A stretch of 64,000 nucleotides of DNA from assembly GCF_025642115.1 (NCBI RefSeq), contig NZ_CP106753.1, positions 3,969,501 to 4,033,500 of the forward strand. Direction: 5' to 3'. Origin of the DNA: Chitiniphilus purpureus (lineage in GTDB: Bacteria; Pseudomonadota; Gammaproteobacteria; Burkholderiales; Chitinibacteraceae). A program made the translations under genes and the position numbers. Positions 1 to 8,485 of this stretch are shown here, in pieces; positions within the stretch are counted from its first letter, which is position 1, and each line of letters begins with the position of its first letter. The notes below the pieces were generated by a model that saw nothing but the letters and a program-made list of their open reading frames with translations, searched no databases and was not told the DNA's origin.

Positions 1-49
1 CTTTTTCGCCACGCCATCACATGGGGCAGCACGGGAGGATCGCCCATGA
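1..49 (+). CDS. 3' end of an upstream pilus-operon gene (partial)
   Basis: An open frame runs from the window edge (first complete codon at base 2) to a TGA at 47-49, and its stop overlaps the ATG of the next gene as ATGA. Every later junction in this operon up to base 6097 has the same 4-base overlap, so this is probably the C-terminus (about 15 residues) of the preceding operon member. In MSHA-type operons the gene before the TPR protein is usually an MshM-like AAA ATPase, but too little sequence is visible to identify it. Confidence 0.4.
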   Translation, partial: FFATPSHGAAREDRP

Positions 50-1026
50 AAGGCGTTGCGATGCTGGGGCGGTATCTCGGCTTGAAAACGGCTCGCCGGC
101 CCGCATCGGGGCCCAGCCTGGCAGCAGCGCCGATGCGCTTGGTGCACTCATTCGGGGGTGCGCTCTGCGGGCTGGTGGCCGGTCTGCTCGGCGGCGCCTA
201 CCTCGCCGGGTGGCTTGCCACCCCGCAATATGCCGTGGGCGTCGGTACGCCGATCAGACCGGAGGCTGAAGCGGTTGTCGCAGCCGCAAGCGCTCCGGCA
301 TCCGCTGCCGGGCTGCAGGCAAGCTCCATGCACGCAAGCTCCATTCATGCAATGGACGACACGCCGGTACCACAGGCGGCCTTTGCAGCTGCCGGGGCAC
401 CGGTGCCGCAAGCAGTGCGTGCGAGTGGCGCCGCCCTCATCACCGTATCGCGTAGTGCCGAACGCCCCGCACTCTCCCCGAGCCTGGCGGCAGCCTGGCA
501 AGCCTATCGCGAGGGCGAGCTGGCGCAGGCCGGACAACACTATCAGCAAGCGCTTGCCGAAGACCCCCACAACCGCGATGCGCTGCTGGGCCTTGCCCAC
601 TTGGCACAGGCTGGCGGTGACATGCAAGGCGCCGTGCTGTTCTACCAGCGCCTGCTGGCGCTCAATGCGGGCGATGCACACGCCCTGGCCGGACTTGCGC
701 AGTTGCTACCGGCCGCCGACGCGCAATGGGGGGCACTGCAGCAGCAGGCCCGGCGCAATCCCGCTGTTGCGTTTGCGCTGGGCAACCGGCTCGCCGCCGA
801 TCAACGCTGGTCCCAGGCAGCTGCCCACTATGCGACGGCACTGCACCAGGATGCCGAACAGCCCGACTACGCCTACAACTTGGCTGTCAGCCTGGACATG
901 CAGCAGCAACCTGCCGCAGCCGCACAGTACTACCGGCAGGCATTGCATCTGGCCGGACAACATCCTGCCCGGTTCGACATCGCAACGGTGCGGTCCCGGT
1001 TGCTCGCCATCGAGGCCGCGCCATGA
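46..1026 (+). CDS. TPR-repeat inner-membrane protein, MshN-like
   Basis: A 326-residue protein with a membrane segment near residues 33-56 (LVHSFGGALCGLVAGLLGGAYLAG), a low-complexity Ala/Pro linker to about residue 145, and then tetratricopeptide-type helices (WQAYREGELAQAGQHYQQAL, ALLGLAHLAQAGG, FALGNRLAADQRW, YNLAVSLDMQQQP). This architecture matches MshN-like proteins of MSHA pilus operons, thought to scaffold the assembly machine or secretin. The GGGAGG ribosome site sits just before this ATG, and the 3' end overlaps the ATPase gene by 4 bases. Assignment to MshN rests on architecture and position; the sequence itself is weakly conserved. Confidence 0.7.
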   Translation: MKGVAMLGRYLGLKTARRPASGPSLAAAPMRLVHSFGGALCGLVAGLLGGAYLAGWLATPQYAVGVGTPIRPEAEAVVAAASAPASAAGLQASSMHASSIHAMDDTPVPQAAFAAAGAPVPQAVRASGAALITVSRSAERPALSPSLAAAWQAYREGELAQAGQHYQQALAEDPHNRDALLGLAHLAQAGGDMQGAVLFYQRLLALNAGDAHALAGLAQLLPAADAQWGALQQQARRNPAVAFALGNRLAADQRWSQAAAHYATALHQDAEQPDYAYNLAVSLDMQQQPAAAAQYYRQALHLAGQHPARFDIATVRSRLLAIEAAP

Positions 1027-2672
1027 ACAGCACTCTGGACATGTCGCTCGGTCAGGCACTGCTGCAACGGGGTTGCCTCAGCGCCGATCAGTTGCGGATC
1101 GCGCAGCAGGAACAGCGCCGGCTCGGCGGACGGTTGGCCGAGCGGCTGGCGACGCTGGGATTCGTCTCCGAGGCGCTGCTGCGTGATGCACTGGCCGAAC
1201 GGCTGGGCGAACAAAGCGTGGCGCTTGCCGATGCGTATGCCGATCCCGCCGCGCTGGCGCTCCTTCCCAAGTCGCTCGCCCGTCAGCACCAGGTGCTGCC
1301 GCTCGCCTGGGACCAGGACAACTGCATCCTCACCCTGGCAATGGCCAATCCGGCCGATCTGTTGGCACTCGACCAGCTCCGACGGGCGCTGCCGCCGTGC
1401 CGGATCGCCACCCGGGTCGCAAGTGCCGCTGACGTGCAGCAAGCGATCGACCGCTGCTACGGCATCGACCTTTCGATCGACGGCATCCTTGAAGCGCTTG
1501 AGACCGGCGCCACGCAACCGGGCGATGGCGACGCAGGCAGCTACGGCGAACCGGTGGTCAGACTGATCGACGCCTTGCTCGGCGATGCGGTGGCACGCGG
1601 TGCGTCCGACCTGCATTTCGAACCCGAAGCGGGTTTCGTCCGCATCCGCTACCGGATCGACGGCGTGCTGCGGCAGGTCCGCGCGCTGCACCAGGCGCAC
1701 TGGCCGGCGATGTCGGTCCGGCTCAAGGTGATGGCCGGCATGGACATCGCCGAAACCCGCGCACCGCAGGACGGGCGGCTCTCACGCTCGTTCGCAGGCC
1801 GGCATATCGATTTCCGGGCCGCGATCCAGCCCACCACCTGGGGCGAGAACCTGGTGCTGCGGATACTGGACCGGCACAGCACGCTGCTGCCGCTGGCGCA
1901 GCTTGGCTTTTCCAGCAGCAATCTCGCCGCGCTGCGCCGGTTGATCGCCCGGCCCGAGGGCCTGATCCTCGTCACCGGCCCGACCGGATCCGGCAAGACC
2001 ACCACGCTGTATTCGATCCTGGGCGAACTCGATCGCGAAGCACTCAACATCATGACGCTGGAAGACCCGGTCGAGTATCCGCTGCCGCATATCCGGCAGA
2101 CCTCGATCAACGAAGTGGCCAAGCTCGATTTCGCCAGCGGCATCCGCTCGCTGTTGCGCCAGGACCCGGACGTGATCCTGGTCGGCGAGATCCGTGACCG
2201 CGACACCGCCGAGATGGCGCTGCGCGCCGCCATGACCGGTCACCAGGTCTACGCCACGCTGCATGCCAATGGCGCACTCGGCGCCCTGCCGCGGCTGTTC
2301 GAGCTGGGCGTGCCGCCCGAGCTGCTGGCCGGCAACCTGCTCGGCATCGTGGCGCAGCGGCTGGTGCGGCGCCACTGCCCCGCCTGTCACGGCAGGGTGC
2401 CCGGCGACACGCCAGCGGCACCGTATGGCGATTGCCGATGCTGTGCAGGCTCTGGCTACCGTGGCCGCACCGTGATCGCCGAAGTGCTCAGCCTGGACGC
2501 CGCGTTCGACGAATTGCTGGCCCGGCGTGCCTCACCCTGCGCACTGCTGGAAGCAGCCCGGCAACGCGGCTTTGCCACCCTGCACGAAGACGCGCGCCGC
2601 CTGATCCATGACGGTGTGACCAGCAGCACCGAGATCGCACGCGTGATCGGCCCGGATTGGAGCGAATCATGA
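1023..2672 (+). CDS. GspE/PilB/MshE-type assembly ATPase
   Basis: A 549-residue hexameric secretion ATPase that powers pilin extraction and assembly at the cytoplasmic face. The N-terminus (about 8-65) carries two MshEN-like motifs (SLGQALLQRGCLSADQL and RLAERLATLGFVSEALL), a domain known in MshE to bind c-di-GMP. The catalytic half has Walker A GPTGSGKT (319-326), the Asp-box region TLEDPVEYPL, Walker B VILVGEIRD (near 383) and the His-box TGHQVYATLHAN. A zinc knuckle (CPAC near 452, then CRCC) follows, as in GspE. In the second MshEN motif the usual terminal Gln is not evident, so nucleotide binding is uncertain. Start chosen at the ATGA overlap with the TPR gene. Confidence 0.93.
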   Translation: MNSTLDMSLGQALLQRGCLSADQLRIAQQEQRRLGGRLAERLATLGFVSEALLRDALAERLGEQSVALADAYADPAALALLPKSLARQHQVLPLAWDQDNCILTLAMANPADLLALDQLRRALPPCRIATRVASAADVQQAIDRCYGIDLSIDGILEALETGATQPGDGDAGSYGEPVVRLIDALLGDAVARGASDLHFEPEAGFVRIRYRIDGVLRQVRALHQAHWPAMSVRLKVMAGMDIAETRAPQDGRLSRSFAGRHIDFRAAIQPTTWGENLVLRILDRHSTLLPLAQLGFSSSNLAALRRLIARPEGLILVTGPTGSGKTTTLYSILGELDREALNIMTLEDPVEYPLPHIRQTSINEVAKLDFASGIRSLLRQDPDVILVGEIRDRDTAEMALRAAMTGHQVYATLHANGALGALPRLFELGVPPELLAGNLLGIVAQRLVRRHCPACHGRVPGDTPAAPYGDCRCCAGSGYRGRTVIAEVLSLDAAFDELLARRASPCALLEAARQRGFATLHEDARRLIHDGVTSSTEIARVIGPDWSES

Positions 2673-3862
2673 AGCGCTTCCGCTTTCGCGCAGTCGACGC
2701 GCAAGGCCGGCTCCACCATGGGTTGATGCGGGCTGCGCATTGCGGCGAGCTGGAAGCCGCGCTGGCGCGCGAGGGATTGCTGCTGATCCGCGCGCGGCGG
2801 GTCTGGTATGCGCCCTTGTCGTGGCGCAGGGCCGCACGGCGCGGCCTGGCCGCGCTGACCTTCCAGCTGGAGCAGCTGCTACGGGCTGGGATGCCGCTGT
2901 TGCAGGCACTGCACGCGCTGCGCGGGATGCAGGACGGCCCCCTGGCACAGGTGCTGACACAGCTGATCCAGGCACTGGAAGGCGGCAGGACATTCTCCGA
3001 TGCCCTGGCCGGGGCGTCGGACGTGTTCGATCCGATCTATGTGGCATTGATCCGTGCCGGCGAAGCCGGTGGCAGGCTGCCGGAGACGTTGGCCGCACTC
3101 AGCGAGGCGCTGCGCTGGCAGGACGAGATGGCCGCCGAGACCCGCCGGCTGCTGGGCTATCCCTTGTTCGTGGCGACGCTGCTTGTCGCCGTGGCCGCTT
3201 TCCTGGTGCTCTGGCTGATTCCACAGCTGGAGGACTTCCTGCGGGCGCTGGGCCAGGCGCTGCCGCTTTCCACACGGTTGCTGCTCGGCCTGGCCCGGAC
3301 ACTGGAGTCGTCTGGTGCGGCGCTGCTGGCCACGCTCGTCGCCACCGTCGCCGCGCTCCGCTGGCTGCGGGGACGGCTGCCCGCCCTGCGCCTTGCCTGC
3401 GACGCGCTGTGCCTGCGGCTGCCCTTGCTCGGCCCGGTGGCGCACGGCATCGAGCTTGCACGTTTCACCCGCTGCCTGGCCGCGCTGTACGCCGCGGGCG
3501 TTCCGCTGCTGCCGGCGCTCGACCTGACCCGCGCGGTCGCCGCCAATGCGGTACTCGCGCTGGCACTGGAGCGGATCCGTCACGACATCGGGCAAGGGCG
3601 CAGTCTGAGCGCAAGCTTCGCCAGCGAAAAGGCATTCCCGCCGCTGCTGGTCAGCATGCTGCGCACCGGCGAGCAGACCGGGGCGCTGGACGATGCGCTG
3701 GTCGGTGCAGGCTACTTCTACCAGCGCGATGTGCGCCGCGGCGTGGCCCGCTTGCAGGCCATGATCGAACCGCTGTCGACCGTGGCACTGGGCCTGGTGC
3801 TGTTGTGGCTGATGAGCGCCGTGCTCGGGCCGGTGTTCGATTCGCTGGGCAGGCTGCGATGA
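2669..3862 (+). CDS. GspF/PilC/MshG-type inner-membrane platform protein
   Basis: A 397-residue polytopic protein with two T2SSF repeats. The first (about 60-185) contains LEQLLRAGMPLLQAL and ALIRAGEAGGRLPETL, the second (about 260-390) contains FTRCLAALYAAGVPLLPAL and SMLRTGEQTGALDDAL. Hydrophobic segments follow at LFVATLLVAVAAFLVLWLI and at the C-terminus (TVALGLVLLWLMSAVLGPVF). The protein is the membrane platform that couples the GspE-type ATPase to pilin assembly. Start placed at ATG 2669 because it overlaps the ATPase stop as ATGA; a start 12 bases upstream in the same frame is less likely. Confidence 0.93.
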   Translation: MKRFRFRAVDAQGRLHHGLMRAAHCGELEAALAREGLLLIRARRVWYAPLSWRRAARRGLAALTFQLEQLLRAGMPLLQALHALRGMQDGPLAQVLTQLIQALEGGRTFSDALAGASDVFDPIYVALIRAGEAGGRLPETLAALSEALRWQDEMAAETRRLLGYPLFVATLLVAVAAFLVLWLIPQLEDFLRALGQALPLSTRLLLGLARTLESSGAALLATLVATVAALRWLRGRLPALRLACDALCLRLPLLGPVAHGIELARFTRCLAALYAAGVPLLPALDLTRAVAANAVLALALERIRHDIGQGRSLSASFASEKAFPPLLVSMLRTGEQTGALDDALVGAGYFYQRDVRRGVARLQAMIEPLSTVALGLVLLWLMSAVLGPVFDSLGRLR

Positions 3863-5265
3863 GCCTGTCCACGCTGCTGCTGATGGATGACCACAGCATC
3901 ACCTTGCTGCAATGGGTCAACGGTGCGTGGCACGACAGGCGCTTTGCCACCGACGCCGACGCGCTCGACAGCCTCATCACGACGCTGGTGTGCCATCGGT
4001 GGGATGTCGGCGTGTTGGTCGACCTGGACTGCGAATCAGTGGTGCATGAGCCCTTGCCACGCCTGTCATGGCTGGACCGGCGCGCGCTGTGCCGGCGCAA
4101 GGCAGCGCAGCACTGGCCGCAGACGGCGCACCGGCACATCGGTCCCTGCCGTCTCCATGCCGGACGGCACGTTGCGCTGCTGAGTGCGCTGATCCAGCCG
4201 GCACCACTCGATGCACTGCTCGACCGGCTCACCACGGCCGGCATCGCGATCAGCGGCGTCTGGTCCCTGCCATTGCTGATCAGTGCGCTGGTCACGGGCT
4301 GCCCCGCACATAGTCTGCTGTTCTGTGTGGGGCAGGACGGCAGGTTGCGGCAAAGCCATCTGGTCCACGGACAACTGCAGTTCTCCCGAAGGCTGCAGCG
4401 GGAGACCAGGCCGCCAGCCGATACAGCCGATGCGCTCGCCGCGGTGCTCGATGAGGAGACGCGGCTCGCGCAGCGGCATCTGGCCGGCACGGCGCAGTTG
4501 CCGTCCCGCGAAGCGCTGACCGTCGTGATACTGGGTACGGGCGAGGCAATGCCTGCCACGGCCGGTGCACTCAACCGCCACTGGGCATCCGACGGTGCAC
4601 TGCATGCCGTTGCGCTGTCGCTGCCGGTCGGCGATGTGGCCGCCGCTGTGGCCGACCGGCTCCGGTTGCGCCCCCCGCCCAGCCACTACGGCACATCCCG
4701 GCAACTGCGGCGGGGCATGCTGCGCCGGCGTATCGCCACCATCAGGCTGATTGCCGCCTCCTTGCTGCTGGCCGCATCGCTGCAGGCCTGGCATCTGCAG
4801 CGCGCCGGCGCTGCACTGGCGCACGCAGCGGCCGGTCTTTCGGTCACCGTCGGGGATGTCAGGCGGCAAACCGCAGCGCTGCAACAGGGATTGCCGATTG
4901 GCCAGCCCGTGGCTGCATCGCAGCTGGCAGCGATCCGTACGCTGGACGCGCGCTACCTTGCACCCTGGCCCCGGCAACTGGCGGACATGCAGCGCTTGAG
5001 TCAGGCATTGCTGCGCTACCCGGCGCTGCAGATCGAACGCTATGGCTGGGAACACCAACTGCCTGCCGCAGCAGGCGAGCCACACCTGGTGCGCTGGACG
5101 TTGACCGGCACCGACCCGCAAGCGGCAAGTGGCGGCATCACGCTGGAGCACCTGGCGGACGAACTGGCACGCTGGCCGGGCGCCGCGCCGGGCATAACGC
5201 TGCAGCGCACCGGACAGGGCACGTTCACGCTGCACTGGACGACCCGGCCGGAGCAAGCGCGATGA
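3859..5265 (+). CDS. GspL-like fusion: cytoplasmic PilM-like domain plus PilN-like membrane arm
   Basis: A 468-residue protein whose first ~290 residues look like a divergent actin-like PilM/GspL cytoplasmic domain (LLLMDDHSITLLQW start, PLLISALVTGCPAHSLLFCVGQDG in the middle). One membrane helix follows at about 294-312 (IRLIAASLLLAASLQAWHLQ), then a periplasmic region starting with a short coiled coil and ending in a ferredoxin-like fold typical of PilN or GspL. Position between the platform gene and a PilO-like gene supports an MshI/MshJ or GspL role: linking the ATPase to the periplasmic alignment complex. Sequence conservation is low, so the family call is from layout. Confidence 0.6.
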   Translation: MSLSTLLLMDDHSITLLQWVNGAWHDRRFATDADALDSLITTLVCHRWDVGVLVDLDCESVVHEPLPRLSWLDRRALCRRKAAQHWPQTAHRHIGPCRLHAGRHVALLSALIQPAPLDALLDRLTTAGIAISGVWSLPLLISALVTGCPAHSLLFCVGQDGRLRQSHLVHGQLQFSRRLQRETRPPADTADALAAVLDEETRLAQRHLAGTAQLPSREALTVVILGTGEAMPATAGALNRHWASDGALHAVALSLPVGDVAAAVADRLRLRPPPSHYGTSRQLRRGMLRRRIATIRLIAASLLLAASLQAWHLQRAGAALAHAAAGLSVTVGDVRRQTAALQQGLPIGQPVAASQLAAIRTLDARYLAPWPRQLADMQRLSQALLRYPALQIERYGWEHQLPAAAGEPHLVRWTLTGTDPQAASGGITLEHLADELARWPGAAPGITLQRTGQGTFTLHWTTRPEQAR

Positions 5266-5831
5266 CACGCCACAGGGACGCGCTCACCTGCCTTGCCAGC
5301 GCACTCTACCTGCTGGCAGCCGTCGCGGTGTCCTGCTGGGCGCAGGCACACTACCGCCAGCAGCTTGCGCACTATGCACAGGCCCACCACGCCGCCGAAT
5401 CCGCAGTGCAACAGCGGGACTTGCTGCACCAGGCGCAGACGACGTTGGCGACGTACGGCCCCCGGTTGCACAACCTGCGCGTCCAGGGCGTGTTCGATGC
5501 CGACCCGCCTGCCGCCCGGCAGGCCGCACTGTTGCAGCTGGGCAGATCGCTGCCAGCGCTGTCGCTGCACCAGCGGCTCGGCCCCCGGGCACCGCTGCCC
5601 TCTGCCGCCCCGGTTGGTGGTTTGCAACTCCATGCCGCGCCACTGACCCTGTCGTTCCGGCCACGGCACGAACCCGACTTCGCCCAAGTGCTGGAGCGCG
5701 TGCGGAACCTGCCGGGCTGGCAGGCCGAAACACGGTGCGAGTTGTCCCGCCCGGCCGCCCCCGGACCGTTGCACGCGGTCTGCAGCTGGTACTGGCTCGA
5801 CCTCGCCCCTGCCAAGGAACCCACGTCATGA
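5262..5831 (+). CDS. PilO/GspM/MshJ-like alignment-complex protein
   Basis: A 189-residue bitopic protein: a short cytoplasmic tail, one membrane helix (ALTCLASALYLLAAVAVSCWAQ, about 6-27), a helical stretch rich in Gln/Ala (HYRQQLAHYAQAHHAAE) and a small periplasmic domain containing two Cys residues near the C-terminus. Overlaps the GspL-like gene and the next gene by 4 bases each. PilO, GspM and MshJ share this size and topology and pair with PilN or GspL. The function is inferred from topology and gene order. Confidence 0.55.
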   Translation: MTRHRDALTCLASALYLLAAVAVSCWAQAHYRQQLAHYAQAHHAAESAVQQRDLLHQAQTTLATYGPRLHNLRVQGVFDADPPAARQAALLQLGRSLPALSLHQRLGPRAPLPSAAPVGGLQLHAAPLTLSFRPRHEPDFAQVLERVRNLPGWQAETRCELSRPAAPGPLHAVCSWYWLDLAPAKEPTS

Positions 5832-6097
5832 CCCGCCACCTGCTGCTGCTATTGCTCAGTCCGGCCTGCTGCGCCGCCGACGGTTGGGGCCGGTTGTTCT
5901 ACACCCCGCAGGAACGGGTCACGCTGGAACGGCCCGCAGTACCGCAGATGCAGGCGCAGTCCCGGCGCCTGGATGGCGAGGTGCGCCATGGCACGCGTCT
6001 GGTGCGTTTCGTCGATGGCCGGCCGGTGGGGTATGCGATGCCGTCGCAGATACGCGTCGGCGAACGATGGGCGGCACCGCAAGAGCCCGCTCGATGA
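5828..6097 (+). CDS. small secreted PilP/MshK-like protein
   Basis: An 89-residue protein with a signal peptide (MTRHLLLLLLSPACCAADG, cleavage probably after CCAA) followed by a compact domain with a pattern (RLVRFVDGRPVGYAMPSQIR) like the short homology region of GspC, PilP and MshK, which contacts the secretin. Translationally coupled on both sides by ATGA overlaps. If it is the MshK/PilP counterpart it would link the inner-membrane alignment complex to an outer-membrane secretin encoded left of the window. Confidence 0.5.
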   Translation: MTRHLLLLLLSPACCAADGWGRLFYTPQERVTLERPAVPQMQAQSRRLDGEVRHGTRLVRFVDGRPVGYAMPSQIRVGERWAAPQEPAR

Positions 6098-6831
6098 GGC
6101 GCAGCCACCGGGGCGCCGCATTGCTGGCATTGCTGGCGCTGCTGATACTGGCCGGCACCGGCTGGTGGCTGGTCGCCCCTGCAGGGCAGCAGGTGGGTGC
6201 AGCAGCCCACGATGCCGCGGTGCTCGCCCAGGCCAAGGCGGCGTTGTTGGCCTGGAGCGCGTTGCATTGTCCAGCCGCCGCGACGGCGGGCGAAGCGTTG
6301 CGGGTACGCAGCGGCGAATTGCCCGTACCCGACCGGGATGCGCCGGGCGACGACGGCTTCGGCACCCAGGATGCGACCAGTCCCTCACTCGGGCGGCTGC
6401 CCTGGAAAACACTGGGGCTGCCGCCGCTGCGCGATGCCAGCGGCGAATACCTGTGGTATGCGCTCGCCGACCGCTACCGCGACAGCGGCACCGGTGCGCT
6501 GCCCCCGGTGTGCGACGAATCGCTGCCGCTCGCCGATCCGCATGGCCGTCCGATCGCGCCGTCACCGGGCGACTGCATCGTTGCAGTGGTGATGGCACCA
6601 GGCGCGCCGCTCCCCACCCAGTTGCGCAACGACACGCAGTCGGCGGCGCAATACCTGGAGCGGGACACGGTGGACGGCATCGTGTTCGACAATACCCGGC
6701 GGGGTGGACCCTTTCTGCAAGGCCCTCGCTGGCGCGGTGGACAACCGGTGCTCAACGACCGCATCGCCTGGATCAGCTGGCACGAGATCCGTCGTTCGGC
6801 TGCCGCGCTGCCATGCCGGGCAGGGCACTAG
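6094..6831 (+). CDS. pseudopilin-like membrane-anchored protein 1
   Basis: A 245-residue protein whose N-terminus (RRSHRGAALLALLALLILAG) resembles the GspK/PilX class: basic leader, Gly, then a hydrophobic helix, but without the canonical Glu at +5. The body has Cys residues, a GELPVPDRDAPGDDG stretch and an LPWKTLGLPPLRDASG segment that is also found, in variant form, in the next gene (LPWQALSLPRHDGWG), so the two look paralogous. Likely a minor pilin-like subunit or tip component; no precise family recognised. Confidence 0.5.
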   Translation: MRRSHRGAALLALLALLILAGTGWWLVAPAGQQVGAAAHDAAVLAQAKAALLAWSALHCPAAATAGEALRVRSGELPVPDRDAPGDDGFGTQDATSPSLGRLPWKTLGLPPLRDASGEYLWYALADRYRDSGTGALPPVCDESLPLADPHGRPIAPSPGDCIVAVVMAPGAPLPTQLRNDTQSAAQYLERDTVDGIVFDNTRRGGPFLQGPRWRGGQPVLNDRIAWISWHEIRRSAAALPCRAGH

Positions 6832-6833
6832 CC

Positions 6834-7541
6834 ATGGCCCGCCGCATCCGTCCGCGGCCGCGTCAGCGCGGCACCTCGCTGGTGGAGCTGGCCGTGGTAC
6901 TGCTGGTGATCGGCATCCTGCTCGGCGGCGCATTGGGACCGCTGCAGGCGCAGTGGCAGGCCATGCACGAACGGGAAACGCGCGTGTATCTGGACGCGGC
7001 CCGCGCCGCACTGCTCGGATTTCTGCTGCAGCACGGCCGCCTGCCCTGCCCGGCGCCAGCCGGAGCAACCGGCCCTGAAGCAGGTCATGAAGCGATCAGC
7101 GGTATGCATTGCCGCCATCCGGACGGGGCGTTGCCATGGCAGGCGCTCTCGCTGCCACGGCACGATGGCTGGGGGCGCCCGTTGCGCTATGCCGTCACAC
7201 CCGGTTTTGCCGATCACGATTCCGCGACACCCGCCAACCTCCCGGGCTGCACCGTCGCCGGCCCCGGCGCGCGGGCGAGTTTCTCCTGGTGCACCACCGG
7301 GGCCCTCACGGTGCATGAAGCCGGCAGTGGCGCCGTGCTCGCGCCGAACGTCGCTGCGGTGCTGCTCTCGCATGGTGCCAATGGGGTGGTCGAAGACGCG
7401 GCCGGCGAGGCGGAAAACAACGACGGCGACACGCTTTTCGCCGCCGGGCCGCACGGCAGCGATGGCTTTGACGACCTGGTGAGCTGGCTGTCGCCCTACG
7501 CGCTGCATGAAGCACTGCTGCGGGCCGGCCGCCTGCCCTGA
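6834..7541 (+). CDS. prepilin-like protein 2 (type IV pilin N-terminus)
   Basis: A 235-residue protein with a class III-like leader: RQRG before TSLVELAVVLLVIGILLGGA, i.e. Gly at -1, Glu at +5 and a long hydrophobic helix, the signature for prepilin peptidase processing (Thr replaces the usual Phe/Met at +1). The globular part has several Cys residues and LPCPAP, LPWQALSLPRHDGWG and DGFDDLVSWLS motifs. The W-x-x-L-x-L-P region is shared with the preceding protein. Probably a minor pilin; separated from it by only 2 bases. Confidence 0.7.
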   Translation: MARRIRPRPRQRGTSLVELAVVLLVIGILLGGALGPLQAQWQAMHERETRVYLDAARAALLGFLLQHGRLPCPAPAGATGPEAGHEAISGMHCRHPDGALPWQALSLPRHDGWGRPLRYAVTPGFADHDSATPANLPGCTVAGPGARASFSWCTTGALTVHEAGSGAVLAPNVAAVLLSHGANGVVEDAAGEAENNDGDTLFAAGPHGSDGFDDLVSWLSPYALHEALLRAGRLP

Positions 7542-7577
7542 CTTCCAACCCGCCCACCCAACCATGGAGTACACGCG

Positions 7578-8201
7578 ATGTTTCTGCGATATACACGCCA
7601 GCAGGGTTTCACCCTGGTCGAACTTGCAACGGTCCTGGTCATCATCGGCCTGATCCTGGGTCTGGCCTTCAAGGGCAAGGACCTGGTCGACGGCGCCAAG
7701 GTCAAGAGTGCGCAGGCGGGCGCCAACAAGGTGCTGGCCGCGATGAATATCTACGCCGAGCGCTACGGCCGCTATCCGGGCGATGGCTGCAGCGCGGCCG
7801 AACCGCCCGGCGCAACCACGCCGGCCAACTGCAACGAGGCGCCCAATGGCAGCTACACCGCTGCCGAGGCCGCGCTGTTCATGCCGCTTCTGACCAACAC
7901 ACGCATCCTGTCGCACGCCGATGCCCGCACGCCGTTCGGCGCCAACTGGCAGGCCGGCGTAGGGCAGGCGGGCACGCAGACCCAGGCCAACGCGCTCTAC
8001 CTCACCGCCGGCGCCGCCGCGCAGGTCGACCTGCGCTACGTCTGCGCAATGGACATGCAATACGACGATGGCGATCCGGCAGCCGGTAACATCCGCAGCG
8101 ATGCCGGCAGCGGCGACGGGCCGGACCAGTACCGGGCCGGCGACGACTGCTGGAGCAACAAGACCAGTATGCAAAGCCTCAACATCCGGCTGCTGCCTTA
8201 G
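7578..8201 (+). CDS. type IV pilin-like protein 3, possible major subunit
   Basis: A 207-residue prepilin: leader MFLRYTRQQG followed by FTLVELATVLVIIGLILG, with the canonical Gly(-1), Phe(+1) and Glu(+5). The helix continues into KVKSAQAGANKVLAAMNIYAERYGRYPGDG, as in GspG/GspH-type pilins. Four Cys residues and an acidic DDGDPAAGN/DAGSGDGPDQ stretch near the C-terminus could bind calcium, as in GspG, but this is inference. Preceded by a GGAG ribosome site and a 36-base gap, so translation is independent of the upstream genes, consistent with a more abundant subunit. Confidence 0.75.
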   Translation: MFLRYTRQQGFTLVELATVLVIIGLILGLAFKGKDLVDGAKVKSAQAGANKVLAAMNIYAERYGRYPGDGCSAAEPPGATTPANCNEAPNGSYTAAEAALFMPLLTNTRILSHADARTPFGANWQAGVGQAGTQTQANALYLTAGAAAQVDLRYVCAMDMQYDDGDPAAGNIRSDAGSGDGPDQYRAGDDCWSNKTSMQSLNIRLLP

Positions 8202-8485
8202 GGTGAATCGATCTTCCGGACATCCGAGGCATGGATCTGTGGGCCGGAGGGCTGCGCGAAACGCGGTGCAGCGAAGCGCCCCGCTTGCTGGAATCCGATG
8301 CGGCGGTCCGACTGGATACGCGGCGGCATGCGCCAGCGGTGACCACCGATGGATCGAGGACCCCGGCGGATCGCACACCTCCTGTTCACACCGGTCGGAC
8401 CCTGGCCTCGCCGCGTCGACTGGCAAGGCATGTCGCGACCAGCGAGCAGCAGGCACCCTTGAGGGCTTCGCGCCGCGGATTGCGC

